Of a stretch of 64,000 nt of DNA, positions 42,075 to 51,667 are shown piece after piece. The stretch is from Mucilaginibacter sp. OK268 (GTDB lineage Bacteria; Bacteroidota; Bacteroidia; Sphingobacteriales; Sphingobacteriaceae): the NCBI RefSeq assembly GCF_900103125.1, contig NZ_FNJV01000003.1:310001-374000 (forward strand), written 5' to 3'. How positions within the stretch are numbered: position 1 is the first letter of the stretch; the number at the start of each line of letters is the position of its first letter. The position numbers and the translations under genes are program-made. The notes below the pieces were generated by a model. The model saw nothing but the letters and a program-made list of their open reading frames with translations. It ran no database searches and was not told the origin of the DNA.

Positions 42075-43970
42075 ATGGATTATTTCAAAAAACTCCTTGA
42101 CCTGCTGAACAAAGAAAAAGAGGAAGATCGTAACGCTTATCTTAAACTAACGGAAAATACATCAGCTGCTGACCGCAGGGCACAGGGACTTAGCTGGTAT
42201 CCTATCGCTATCCGTGGAACGGAACCCGGCCGGGGCGATTATATCAATGTTGAAGTGGAACGCACCACGCATAAAGACCTATCGCACCAGTTGCGTTTTG
42301 GCGTACCTGCGGCCCTGTTCTCCAATCATGATCCAAAAACCGACCGTGTGGAAGGCACCATTACCTACCAGGGTGGCGACCGCTTAAAGATCACCTTATA
42401 CACCGACGAACTGCCCGACTGGGCCCGTGATGGTAAACTGGGCATCGACCTGCTTTTTGACAACAACAGCTATGATGAAATGCAGAACGCCATAAAACAG
42501 GCTTCGGCATTGGCAGCAAAACCACAGGAAGGGCGTTTGATCCAGATCCTTACCGGGGAGAAAGCACCCTCGTTTAATACCACTGCTCCTATTTTTGTCA
42601 CTCGCTTAAATGCGTCGCAGACGGAGGCGGTTAATAAAATAGTTTCGGCACAGGACCTGGCTGTTGTTCATGGGCCGCCGGGTACGGGTAAAACTACTAC
42701 ACTGGTACAGGCCATCAAGGCGCTTATACAGCAGGATAAAAAACAGGTTTTGGTTGTCGCGCCGAGCAATACCGCGGTTGATCTGCTCAGCGAAAAACTA
42801 ACCGATGAGGGCCTGAATGTACTGCGTATTGGCAACCCGGCCCGGGTATCCGAAAAACTGTTCTCCTTAACGCTCGATAGCAAGATTGCCGAGCACAGCG
42901 ATAACAAAGAGATCAAAAAACTCAAGAAACAAGCCAGTGCGTATAAGGACATGGCCCATAAATACAAACGCAGCTTTGGTAAAGCGGAGCGCGACCAACG
43001 CAAGGCCCTATTCAACGAAGCGCATAAGATCATGAAGGATGTGGCGGCCACCGAGCAGCATATTGTTGATGACCTCGTCGGTAAAGCCCAGGTGATCACC
43101 GCGACGCTGGTGGGCGCCAATCATTACACCATACGCGATGTAAAATTTGAAACCGTAGTTATTGATGAGGCCGGTCAGGCGCTGGAGCCTGCCTGTTGGA
43201 TCCCCATACTCAAAGCCCAAAAAGTAATATTGGCCGGTGACCATTGCCAGTTGTCCCCTACCATTAAATCGGCAGAGGCGGCAAGGAACGGATTGAGTAC
43301 TACCCTGCTGGAAAAATGCGCCGCCCTGCACCCTGAAGCTGTAGTATTACTGGAAGAACAATACCGCATGCACGAGGCCATCATGGGCTTTTCGTCAGCA
43401 GAGTTTTATCAGAACAGGCTGAGAGCGCATGCCTCTGTAGCGCAGCGTTTATTATTTCCGGGCGATATGCCTGTTTCTTTTGTAGATATCGCAGGTTGTG
43501 GCTTCGACGAGCAGCAGCAAGGCACCAGCGTAGCCAACCCGGAAGAAGCCGCGTTTTTATTAAAGCATCTGAATAAGCTGGTCGGCAATTTAACTGATAC
43601 CGCCAATTTCCCCTCCATTGCCATTATAGCGCCTTATAAAGAGCAGATCAGGGTGTTGAATGAGCTGGTGGCGGCCCATCCAGAATTATTTCCCTACAGC
43701 GAGCATATTTCGATAAATACGGTTGATAGTTTCCAGGGACAGGAACGGGATGTGGTTTATATCAGCATGACGCGCAGTAATTCCGAAGGTGAGATCGGTT
43801 TCCTTTCAGATATCCGCCGGATGAACGTTGCCCTGACCCGTGCCCGGAAGAAACTGGTAGTTATCGGCGATAGTTCTACCCTAACCAGACTGCCTTTTTA
43901 TGCCGATCTTATCGACTATACCGAACGCCTGAATGCTTACGAAAGTGCATGGACATATGCCGGTGAATAA
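42075..43970 (+). CDS. SF1B DNA/RNA helicase (UPF1/IGHMBP2-like)
   Basis: A 631-aa cytoplasmic ATPase. After an N-terminal OB/stalk region (1-180) come Walker A GPPGTGKTTTLVQ, motif Ia VVAPSNTAVDLLSEKL, Walker B VVIDEAGQALEP (DEAG box), motif III GDHCQLSPTIKS, motif IV EEQYRMHEAIMGF, motif V VDSFQGQERDVVYISMTRS and motif VI NVALTRARKKLVVIGD. This is the complete UPF1-like set. The ATG at 42075 (MDYFKKLLD) is chosen; an upstream in-frame start at 42006 would only add a Leu-rich stretch translated from the repeat cluster. The cellular role is unknown. Confidence 0.92.
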   Translation: MDYFKKLLDLLNKEKEEDRNAYLKLTENTSAADRRAQGLSWYPIAIRGTEPGRGDYINVEVERTTHKDLSHQLRFGVPAALFSNHDPKTDRVEGTITYQGGDRLKITLYTDELPDWARDGKLGIDLLFDNNSYDEMQNAIKQASALAAKPQEGRLIQILTGEKAPSFNTTAPIFVTRLNASQTEAVNKIVSAQDLAVVHGPPGTGKTTTLVQAIKALIQQDKKQVLVVAPSNTAVDLLSEKLTDEGLNVLRIGNPARVSEKLFSLTLDSKIAEHSDNKEIKKLKKQASAYKDMAHKYKRSFGKAERDQRKALFNEAHKIMKDVAATEQHIVDDLVGKAQVITATLVGANHYTIRDVKFETVVIDEAGQALEPACWIPILKAQKVILAGDHCQLSPTIKSAEAARNGLSTTLLEKCAALHPEAVVLLEEQYRMHEAIMGFSSAEFYQNRLRAHASVAQRLLFPGDMPVSFVDIAGCGFDEQQQGTSVANPEEAAFLLKHLNKLVGNLTDTANFPSIAIIAPYKEQIRVLNELVAAHPELFPYSEHISINTVDSFQGQERDVVYISMTRSNSEGEIGFLSDIRRMNVALTRARKKLVVIGDSSTLTRLPFYADLIDYTERLNAYESAWTYAGE

Positions 43971-44135
43971 TATACCGTGCTAACACCTTTTAGTAGCAAT
44001 TTTTACACTATCAAATCACATTACGCAATCGTTATCGACGATAAATATTGCCAAATTGTTTCATTTTAGGCTTTTTTATGATTATCTTGTCAGCAAACCA
44101 AGGACAAATTAATACGTAAAAAACACACTAAGCCT

Positions 44136-45170
44136 ATGGCACAAGCAAAAACATTAGGACAATTTATCATTGAAAAGCAAGCCGACTTTCCTTACGCCAA
44201 AGGTGAGCTTTCGCGCCTGTTGCGTGATATAGGTATTGCGGCAAAAATTGTTAACCGCGAGGTGAACAAAGCCGGTTTGATGGATATGCAGGGAGAAGCT
44301 GGTAGCACCAATGTTCAGGGCGAGAGTCAGCAAAAACTGGATATTTATGCCAATGAGCAATTTATAACAGCCCTTAAAAGCGGTGGGGAATGCTGTATCG
44401 TTGCATCCGAAGAAAACGAAGAGATCGTGATGCTGGATACCGATGTGTCCCTAAATGCTAAATATATTGTAGCTATTGACCCCCTGGATGGATCATCCAA
44501 TATTGATGTAAATGTATCGGTAGGTACTATATTTTCTATATATCGCCGTCAAAGTACCAGTGGTCGTGCTACACTGGCCGATGTTTTACAAAAAGGAGTA
44601 AACCAGGTTGCCGCCGGTTATGTGATCTACGGTACATCAACCATGCTGGTTTATACCACCGGCAAAGGCGTTAACGGCTTTACACTGGATCCGTCAATAG
44701 GCGAATTCTGTTTATCGCACCCGGACATGAAAATACCCAAAACAGGCATTATCTATTCTATCAACGAAGGTTACTACGTACATTTCCCGCAAGGGGTAAA
44801 ATCATATATCAAATATTGCCAGGTAGAAGACGAAACTACTCATCGTCCCTACAGCTCGCGTTACGTAGGCTCTATGATAGCCGATCTGCACCGCAGCATG
44901 ATCAAAGGTGGTATTTTTATTTACCCGGTTACCGCGGCCACCCCTGGTGGTAAATTACGACTGGTTTATGAGTGCAACCCCATGTCCTTTGTTATTGAGC
45001 AGGCCGGTGGTCGTGCCACAGACGGTAAAAACCGCATTATGGAACTGGATGTTAATTCCCTGCACCAACGTACCCCTATTTTTATTGGCTCCGAACAAAT
45101 GGTGCTTAAAGCCGAAGAGTTTATGGCCGAAGCTGTGGAAGAGGAAATGAGTATGGGGTTGGCGGGGTAA
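44136..45170 (+). CDS. fbp: Fructose-1,6-bisphosphatase, class I
   Basis: A 344-aa gluconeogenic enzyme that hydrolyses fructose 1,6-bisphosphate to fructose 6-phosphate. Metal-binding motifs are EENEEI and [16 protein letters not shown]; substrate-binding segments include [19 protein letters not shown] and [20 protein letters not shown]. Normal length and cytoplasmic. It is convergent with pckA, the other committed gluconeogenic step; a palindromic repeat lies between their ends. Confidence 0.96.
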   Translation: MAQAKTLGQFIIEKQADFPYAKGELSRLLRDIGIAAKIVNREVNKAGLMDMQGEAGSTNVQGESQQKLDIYANEQFITALKSGGECCIVASEENEEIVMLDTDVSLNAKYIVAIDPLDGSSNIDVNVSVGTIFSIYRRQSTSGRATLADVLQKGVNQVAAGYVIYGTSTMLVYTTGKGVNGFTLDPSIGEFCLSHPDMKIPKTGIIYSINEGYYVHFPQGVKSYIKYCQVEDETTHRPYSSRYVGSMIADLHRSMIKGGIFIYPVTAATPGGKLRLVYECNPMSFVIEQAGGRATDGKNRIMELDVNSLHQRTPIFIGSEQMVLKAEEFMAEAVEEEMSMGLAG

Positions 45171-45187
45171 AGAATAGTAAACAGATT

Positions 45188-45272
45188 ATGTCATTGCGAG
45201 CGATAGCGTGGCAATCTCTTCGCGTTTATGTACGCGAGGAGATTGCTTCGTCGTTCCTCCTCGCAATGACAT
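45188..45272. repeat. TGTCATTGCGAGCG palindromic repeat
   Basis: ATGTCATTGCGAGCGATAGC with GTGGCAATCTCTTCGCGT is answered by ACGCGAGGAGATTGCTTCGT with CGTTCCTCCTCGCAATGACAT. The near-perfect arms lie between the convergent fbp and pckA genes and may end both transcripts. Confidence 0.88.
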
Positions 45273-45312
45273 ATTTTTTATTTTTCTATAAAAACACAAT
45301 TATGATCTATTA

Positions 45313-46908
45313 TCAGGCTGCTACAACCGTTGGCCCAACGGAGCATAACATCCCATCAGAGAAACCTTTATACTGGCTACAGTTTTTGCGAAAAAGTTCC
45401 GCCAGGTGGGTGGCCGTTTCTTCGTAATTGTAGGAATCGGTCCAGGTATTGGCCGGGTTCAGCAATTCTGATGGCACACCAGGACAGCTTTCCGGTATCA
45501 TCAGATCAAAAATAGGTAGCTTTTGGTAAGGCACATCAATCAGCTGTCCTTTTAGTGCAGCCTTGATCATGGCGCGGGTATAACTCAACTTGATACGTTC
45601 GCCCGTTCCATATGATCCTCCTGTCCAGCCGGTATTCACCAGCCATACATTAAGTGGGTACTTATCCAGTTTTTCGCCCAGCATTTCGGCATATTTGGTC
45701 GGATGCAGGGGTAAAAACGCCCTACCGAAGCAAGCCGAGAAAGTAGCTTCGGGCTCGTTAATACCATATTCCGTTCCGGCTATTTTTGCCGTATAGCCCG
45801 ACAGAAAATAATACATAGCCTGCGACTTATTCAGTTTAGAAATAGGCGGCAACACACCAAAGGCATCAGCTGTAAGAAAAAATATATTCTTCGGAACATC
45901 TCCAATTGCTGGTTCAATAGCGTTGCTGATAAAATGCATGGGGTACGATAAGCGGATATTTTCGGTTTTGGACAGGTTATCAAAATCGACCGTTTTTGAC
46001 CAGGGCTTAAAACAAATGTTTTCCAGAAGCGCGCCCGGCTGCATGGCATGGTATATCTGCGGCTCCTTTTCGGCCGTTAATCCGGCTATTTTGGCATAAC
46101 ACCCGCCTTCAAAATTAAACACCGAGTTTTCGCCCCAGCCATGCTCATCATCGCCAATCAGCTGTCGGTCCGGATCGGCAGAGAGTGTGGTTTTCCCGGT
46201 TCCCGATAAACCGAAAAAGATGGCCGTATCGCCTTCAACGCCTTTATTGGCGGCACAGTGCATGGGCAGAATATCCTGGCGTGGCAAAAGAAAATTCAAT
46301 ACGGTAAACACCGCTTTTTTGATCTCGCCGGTATAGCCTGTCCCTCCTATCAGGATCACCTTGCGGGTAAAGTTGATGATCGAAAAATTATGCTGACGGG
46401 TGCCGTCCACAGCAGCATCGGCTTTAAAACCCGGGGCCGATATGATTGTCCACTCCGGATCAATAACCCCATCAGGGCGCAGGAACAGGTTGTAAGCAAA
46501 CAGGTTCTGGCTGGCGGTTTCGGTGATCACACGCAGGGTGAGACGGCTGCTTTTGTCGGCGCAAACCATGGCATTACGTATAAAAATAGACTTACCATAC
46601 AGGTAATCTATTACCTTAGTGTACAGACTATCAAACACTTCCGCATCCACGGAAATATTAATATCACTCCACCAAACAGTGTCTTTTGTCACACTGTCCA
46701 GCACAATAAAGCGGTCTTTTGGCGAGCGGCCGGTAAACTCACCAGTGTCGATAGTTAAAACGTCATGATCTGTCAAATAGCCTTCTTTACGCTCCAGAGC
46801 AGCTTTTATCAAGTCCTCCGGCGATAATTGATAGTGAATTTCCTGGGCTTTATTGAGCTCAGGAAACTCCGTTTGTAAGCTTGTTTCTTTATTAGTGACT
46901 TGTCCCAT
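45313..46908 (-). CDS. pckA: Phosphoenolpyruvate carboxykinase (ATP)
   Basis: A 531-aa enzyme converting oxaloacetate and ATP to phosphoenolpyruvate, CO2 and ADP. The ATP-type kinase motif is FFGLSGTGKTTLSADP; the metal-binding segment DDEHGWGENSVFNFEGGCY follows; TGEFTGRSPKDRF near the N-terminus and YTAKIAGTEYGINEPEATFS near the C-terminus are diagnostic of the ATP-dependent class. Expressed from a consensus promoter at 46938-46967. Convergent with fbp. Confidence 0.97.
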   Translation of the reverse strand: MGQVTNKETSLQTEFPELNKAQEIHYQLSPEDLIKAALERKEGYLTDHDVLTIDTGEFTGRSPKDRFIVLDSVTKDTVWWSDINISVDAEVFDSLYTKVIDYLYGKSIFIRNAMVCADKSSRLTLRVITETASQNLFAYNLFLRPDGVIDPEWTIISAPGFKADAAVDGTRQHNFSIINFTRKVILIGGTGYTGEIKKAVFTVLNFLLPRQDILPMHCAANKGVEGDTAIFFGLSGTGKTTLSADPDRQLIGDDEHGWGENSVFNFEGGCYAKIAGLTAEKEPQIYHAMQPGALLENICFKPWSKTVDFDNLSKTENIRLSYPMHFISNAIEPAIGDVPKNIFFLTADAFGVLPPISKLNKSQAMYYFLSGYTAKIAGTEYGINEPEATFSACFGRAFLPLHPTKYAEMLGEKLDKYPLNVWLVNTGWTGGSYGTGERIKLSYTRAMIKAALKGQLIDVPYQKLPIFDLMIPESCPGVPSELLNPANTWTDSYNYEETATHLAELFRKNCSQYKGFSDGMLCSVGPTVVAA

Positions 46909-46937
46909 ATCACATTAATTTTGTTATTGGTTTGGGG

Positions 46938-46967
46938 CAAAACTAAGACTACAAAAACGCAATTCAA
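46938..46967 (-). promoter_or_regulatory. Consensus Bacteroidota promoter of pckA
   Basis: On the minus strand, TTG (46965-46967), a 19-base spacer and TAGTTTTG (46938-46945) match the -33 TTG / -7 TAnnTTTG arrangement of the Bacteroidota primary sigma factor. Predicted start about 24 bases upstream of the ATG. Confidence 0.75.
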
Positions 46968-47142
46968 AATATATAATAACTGATAATCAATAAGTTGTAT
47001 TCAATACACTAAGTCAGTTACACCTACTAATCAGGGGGTTACCATCATATTTGACGGGGAATTGTTTTTGAAATATTTATAGCTGTAATATTGACGGAAA
47101 TAAGCCAAAAATGGCCATTTGGGGGTATTTTCATAATTCCCT

Positions 47143-47230
47143 ATGTCATCTCGAACGATAGTGAGAGATCTTTTGCGCGCGATAAGCCCGGCGTAAAAGA
47201 TCTCTCCTCGTACCTCGTTCGAGATGACAT
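47143..47230. repeat. TGTCATCTCGAAC palindromic repeat
   Basis: ATGTCATCTCGAACGATAGT and GAGAGATCTTTTGCGC are answered by AAAAGATCTCTCCTCG and TACCTCGTTCGAGATGACAT. Related to 7138-7248. It lies downstream of the S15-type hydrolase gene; the remaining gap up to 46968 shows nothing else. Confidence 0.85.
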
Positions 47231-47245
47231 TTCTGATAGCTCCGT

Positions 47246-49498
47246 TTATTGTTTAATTGGCACACTGATAAAACTATCATTATACCAATGAATACGCAGC
47301 GGAATTTTTCCGTCGCTGACAGTTTCGGTGCTGACGTCCTTACCCGTTCCGTAGTTAACCTGCGCGAATGAGTTTTTGTTGATATCCAGTATTACCAGCA
47401 GTCGGCTACCCTTGCTTAATTGACGGCTCACCATACGGCTACGATAAAACGGGATGGTTTCTATTTTACCCGGCTGCAATAAATGCCGCACGCTCATATC
47501 TTCCGCATAACTGGCACGTCCCAAAAAGTACGATAGATCAAAAAAATCGCCATTGGGCATCACTTCATATAGGGAAACGCCGATATCCATATCCTTTTTG
47601 TTGATCATGGCTTTTAAACTGCCGCCAAACATACCGTTTACCTCTACTGGTTTATCAAAAGGCTGGCTCATAAAAAATAAACCAGTGCTATGATCGAGCT
47701 CTTTTTTGATGATGGGATAAGGGTAGTAATTGTTATTGTTTGAAGTTTGATGATCGGCCAGATTAACCTCCTGGTTAAGCGCCGCCAGTGTGTCGGTTTT
47801 TTTATCGGAAAGCAGGTAATGATCGCCCTCCTTTTTATCAGTAAGGTATAAGTTTAGTGTGGTATTGGCCATTTTTGGTATCGAGGCCGCATGCTCCCAC
47901 TTGTTGGCACCCATCACCTCAAAGTTCACCCTATCCTGTAATATAGCTGGCTTTTTAGCGCCTTTTAAGATGTGATCCAGCCACTGAAAAGTAATATCCC
48001 GGGTGCTGATCAGGGCTACGGAATCAACAGCATAATCGCGCAATACAGGATATCCGCCGCGTTGCGCCCCAAAATGATCATACGGGCCGATGATCAGGTA
48101 ATGCTCGGCCTTAGGGTTATATTTTAAATGCTCTTGCAAGTAATGTATAGCCGATATCTGTCCATCGTCATAATACCCGGTAACGGTAAGTATGGGGATG
48201 TTGATATTAGCAAAACCTTTTTGATAAGGTATCTGCTCCTGCCAATACCGGTCAAAGCCGGGATGTTTGAGCCAGCGCTGCAATAAAGGATTTGTCGTTC
48301 CGTCGATGCTGTCGAGTTTGTTATAGGCTACGCCGCTGGTATACCATTTATCGTTCATTGATCGCCATCGCTGCGGGTTGTAATAAACCTCGTTATCCAG
48401 ATATTTATTATTGGTAACATACAGGAACCAGCCATAATTGGCATTAATAAACACATTGTTTTCCATCGGCAAACCCAAACCCGACATTGCCGCCACATAG
48501 GGCACAATGGTTTTAAGTGCCGGGTGATGATATTTGGCTGCTGCCCATTGTGTAAAGCCATTATAACTGCCCCCATACATGCCTATTTTACCGTTACACC
48601 AGCTTTGCTTACTGATCCAGTCGATCACTTCATTGGCATCTTTTCCATCATTTTCATAAGGAACAATCTGATCCGGACTTAAACCTTTACCACGAGTATA
48701 AGCCATCACTCCGGTATAACCATGAAGAGCAGGTTCCAATATAGATGACCATGCCGTGCTATCGGCATAAATAGTGTATTGCAAAACCACCGGCTGAGGG
48801 CCTGTAAAACCTTTTAAACGAACAACAATGGCTGCAATGGAAGCACCATCCTTTGTTTTAATGAGTTGGTTACGGATAATATATCGCTTGTTAAATTCAT
48901 CGTTTAATAAGGTTTTTGATATGGCCTCAGCCTGCTGATAAAAGTTAAGCAGGTAGTATTTCTTGCATAGTATCACAGCATCTTTTATATCCAGGCTGTC
49001 GTTTTTATCAGCGTCGGACAATGCCTGGGTAAAATCTTTTTTTACTTCATTTATCCCACTGCGGGTGATGAATGCGAGCGAAAAATGTACGGCATCCTTA
49101 TTGCTCAACCCGGAAAATGCATCGATGAACAATGGTTTATAGGTCTGATTAAACGAGAGACCACCTGATGACTGTTTGAGCCTGGTTTGCGCAAATAGTT
49201 CGTGTTGTTTATATAATAGCTCATCGGTGTTTTTTGCCATCCCACACAAGGCGGCAATACTTTTCAAAGCATCCACGTTCCTGCCGGCTAATATCTGCAG
49301 CCTGAACACATCATTAAGATAGCTGTTTTGATCAGCAGTATGCTGATATTTTGCCAATACTTCATTAGCCAGCACGGGCATTTGCCGGGCTATAGCCACA
49401 CTATCAGTTTCATTTAGTTTCTGAAAATGAACTCGTTGCGCGTGGCAACAAAAGCTTATCAAAAGGCATAGCAATGCCATACAGAGTTTTCTGTTCAT
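47246..49498 (-). CDS. CocE/NonD-type hydrolase (S15 X-Pro dipeptidyl-peptidase family)
   Basis: A 750-aa exported alpha/beta-hydrolase (signal MNRKLCMALLCLLISFCCHA). A helical N-terminal region of about 200 residues precedes the catalytic domain: nucleophile Ser311 in KIGMYGGSYNGFTQWAA, an Asp in TVTGYYDDGQIS, a His in IIGPYDHFGAQRGG. The last 250 residues form the jelly-roll C-domain of the family. It acts on an ester, amide or Xaa-Pro peptide in the periplasm; the substrate is unknown. It lies downstream of a LytS/LytTR pair on the same strand, with a repeat between. Confidence 0.88.
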   Translation of the reverse strand: MNRKLCMALLCLLISFCCHAQRVHFQKLNETDSVAIARQMPVLANEVLAKYQHTADQNSYLNDVFRLQILAGRNVDALKSIAALCGMAKNTDELLYKQHELFAQTRLKQSSGGLSFNQTYKPLFIDAFSGLSNKDAVHFSLAFITRSGINEVKKDFTQALSDADKNDSLDIKDAVILCKKYYLLNFYQQAEAISKTLLNDEFNKRYIIRNQLIKTKDGASIAAIVVRLKGFTGPQPVVLQYTIYADSTAWSSILEPALHGYTGVMAYTRGKGLSPDQIVPYENDGKDANEVIDWISKQSWCNGKIGMYGGSYNGFTQWAAAKYHHPALKTIVPYVAAMSGLGLPMENNVFINANYGWFLYVTNNKYLDNEVYYNPQRWRSMNDKWYTSGVAYNKLDSIDGTTNPLLQRWLKHPGFDRYWQEQIPYQKGFANINIPILTVTGYYDDGQISAIHYLQEHLKYNPKAEHYLIIGPYDHFGAQRGGYPVLRDYAVDSVALISTRDITFQWLDHILKGAKKPAILQDRVNFEVMGANKWEHAASIPKMANTTLNLYLTDKKEGDHYLLSDKKTDTLAALNQEVNLADHQTSNNNNYYPYPIIKKELDHSTGLFFMSQPFDKPVEVNGMFGGSLKAMINKKDMDIGVSLYEVMPNGDFFDLSYFLGRASYAEDMSVRHLLQPGKIETIPFYRSRMVSRQLSKGSRLLVILDINKNSFAQVNYGTGKDVSTETVSDGKIPLRIHWYNDSFISVPIKQ

Positions 49499-49514
49499 AA
49501 TTTTAATGTTTTAC

Positions 49515-49636
49515 CTCACCTAAATCCTCTCCAAAGGAGAGGACTTGGATGAGCAGGATGATACTTTTTGTTATTAAATCCTCCCTCTGGTCGTTTTCCT
49601 TCTCCTTTGGAGAAGGTGGCCGAAAGCCGGATGAGG
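49515..49636. repeat. CTCTCCAAAGGAGAG repeat pair
   Basis: CACCTAAATCCTCTCCAAAG plus GAGAGGACTT at the left, and CTTCTCCTTTGGAGAAGGTG plus GCCGAAAGCCGGATGAGG at the right. Both halves are small hairpins around CC(A/T)(A/T)(A/T)GG, a common type in Bacteroidota gaps. It ends at the stop of the response-regulator gene. Confidence 0.7.
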
Positions 49637-49637
49637 T

Positions 49638-50336
49638 CTATACACGGCCCATACTTTTCAGCTTTACGGATTGCCGGTCGGAGGCCTCGAGCACCTCCCC
49701 CGTTCGCAGGCTGATCTGCAGGCGGCCATTGGGAACGATTTGAATGTTTTGAATAAATTGCAAGTTGATGATCTGTGAACGATTGATCCGGAAGAAAATA
49801 TTGGCATCCAGTTTTTCTTCCAGTTGATTGAGCGAGCTTTTCAGGAATACATTTTTTTCCTCAAAATACAGCCGGGCATAGTTGTCCATGGATTCTATCA
49901 AATGCACCTTACTCCATTTAATAAAATGATACTGCTGCCTGTCTTTTACAAATATTTGTGGATCGTTGGTTTGTTGCGCCAGCTTTTGTCTCACCTTTTC
50001 CATAGCCTGGGCAAAACGTTCTTCGCGGATGGGTTTTGTCAGGTAATCCAGCGCGTTCACCTCAAAGGCCTTTACCGCATATTCATCAAAAGCCGTGGTA
50101 AATATCACTTCAGGTACTTCGTTCAATGATTCCAGCAGATCAAACCCCGAACGTTCGGGCATTTGCACATCCAGAAAAAGCAGGTCGGGATGTTTTTCTG
50201 TTATCTGTAGTTCGGCCTCATCAGCGTTTTTGGCCTCTCCTATGATCTCCATGTCGGCATAAGGCAACAACAGGCGTTTGATCTCCTGCCGGGCCATGCG
50301 TTCATCATCAACTATCAATACACGCAGTTTTTTCAT
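49638..50336 (-). CDS. LytTR-family response regulator
   Basis: A 232-aa regulator. The receiver domain is at about 1-118 (VLIVDDERMARQEIKRLL; Asp56 in LLFLDVQMPERSG; LTKPIREERF with the conserved Lys) and the LytTR domain at about 130-230 (FFRINRSQIINLQFI, RLQISLRTGEVLEASDRQS). Its start overlaps the stop of the kinase gene by 4 bases, so the two are translationally coupled. Confidence 0.94.
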   Translation of the reverse strand: MKKLRVLIVDDERMARQEIKRLLLPYADMEIIGEAKNADEAELQITEKHPDLLFLDVQMPERSGFDLLESLNEVPEVIFTTAFDEYAVKAFEVNALDYLTKPIREERFAQAMEKVRQKLAQQTNDPQIFVKDRQQYHFIKWSKVHLIESMDNYARLYFEEKNVFLKSSLNQLEEKLDANIFFRINRSQIINLQFIQNIQIVPNGRLQISLRTGEVLEASDRQSVKLKSMGRV

Positions 50337-51394
50337 GAGTTGGGGATCATTATAGTGGCTAAAACAATGCCCGGCATTCGTCCGGTAATAGTAAAAGTCG
50401 CTTTGCCTTTATATTGTAATTCCAGGCGTTCCTGTAAATTTTTTAAACCAACACCATTAGCAGACCCATCAATATCCAGATGCCCCGGGTTTTGAACCCC
50501 GATATGAATATGTTCCGGAAATTTCTCGACCCGGATGCTGACAAGCCCTCCATCTTTTTGCTTCGAGATGCCATGTTTAATGGCATTTTCGACCAAGGTT
50601 TGCACGCTCAGTCTTAGTATCGATATTTTTAAAAGTTCATCATCAACCTTAATGGTAAATTGCAATCGCTCCTCAAAGCGCAGTTTTTCCAGTTCGAGGT
50701 AATCTTTTACCAGTTCAATTTCATTGTTTACGAATGTCAACATCATATCACCACTATACAAACTGGTACGCAGGATATCTGACAGCAGATCGATACCCCT
50801 GCGTGCCGACTCGGGATTTTCGATCACCAGTGCTTTTATGTTATTGAGCGAATTGAACAGAAAATGCGGATTAAGCTGAGCCGACAGGTTATTCAGCTGC
50901 GCCTCACGGGTAATAATGGCTAACCGGGCGTTTTCTTTAGCGATGCGAATCTCCCGTTGTTCATATTGATATAAATGATAAGCCAGCAACCAGATGGACA
51001 TGAGCCGAACTCCTGCTACAAAGATTCCCTGCATATTCAGATGCGTAAATTCCTGAAGAGATTGATGAAATGATGGGATAAACCAGGATTTTAAAAGGTA
51101 TATCTTAAACAAGGTAACAGCAGTATAAATTAAACCTAATATGAAAGCAGCAGGTATAATTCTTTGAAGCAATTGGTCAAGCCCCAACAATTGCCATTGG
51201 TGGCGCAATGCAAAATTGCGGTATAAATGTGTGATGAGGATGTAAAAACCAACATCGGTTATAAACTGCGCTAAACCTAGTAATGGATCAAAGCCATCTC
51301 CAGTAATGCCCGTGTACCCCCAATACAGCGCGGCCACCGACCAGCCGATGAGCTGACATTTCCAATAAAGAGAAAGGGAGAAAGGCTTTTTCAA
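50333..51394 (-). CDS. LytS-type sensor histidine kinase
   Basis: A 353-aa membrane kinase with four hydrophobic segments in the first 145 residues, a short helix, the phosphoacceptor motif QLNPHFLFNSLNNIK (His177), an HATPase N-box LVENAIKHGIS (about 263-273) and the G-box NGVGLKNLQERL. Partner of the overlapping LytTR gene. The large TonB receptor gene is divergent and 273 bases away, so it is a candidate target. Confidence 0.94.
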   Translation of the reverse strand: MKKPFSLSLYWKCQLIGWSVAALYWGYTGITGDGFDPLLGLAQFITDVGFYILITHLYRNFALRHQWQLLGLDQLLQRIIPAAFILGLIYTAVTLFKIYLLKSWFIPSFHQSLQEFTHLNMQGIFVAGVRLMSIWLLAYHLYQYEQREIRIAKENARLAIITREAQLNNLSAQLNPHFLFNSLNNIKALVIENPESARRGIDLLSDILRTSLYSGDMMLTFVNNEIELVKDYLELEKLRFEERLQFTIKVDDELLKISILRLSVQTLVENAIKHGISKQKDGGLVSIRVEKFPEHIHIGVQNPGHLDIDGSANGVGLKNLQERLELQYKGKATFTITGRMPGIVLATIMIPNS

Positions 51395-51667
51395 TTTGTG
51401 CTTTACTTATTTATACTCCAAAGCAACAAAATCTATCCTCAACAAAAAAATAAAGTACAGGAACGGGGCATTTCGGGGATAAACGGGTTATAAAACATTC
51501 AAGGCAAACAACATATCTAATATGGCTTATTCATCTTCCATATCTATACTATTTAATATTAGTTATTACAAAAACAGCCGACTAATTTGATTTATAATGA
51601 ATTAACCGCAACAGAAATGTATTTTTTTTGATACAAATCACTATATTAAACCCAAATCTTATTAACT
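51395..51667. other. Divergent promoter region, no gene
   Basis: A+T-rich spacer between the leftward kinase and rightward receptor. Direct-repeat-like A/T runs are present but no clear LytTR site pair or -7/-33 set could be assigned. Confidence 0.35.

Noticed and set aside
44041..44110. fbp promoter (TTATCTTG near 44090)
   Set aside because: It is one base short of the TAnnTTTG consensus and lacks a properly spaced -33 TTG.
47091..47291. Small open frame on the plus strand after pckA
   Set aside because: It is largely formed by the palindromic repeat at 47143-47230.
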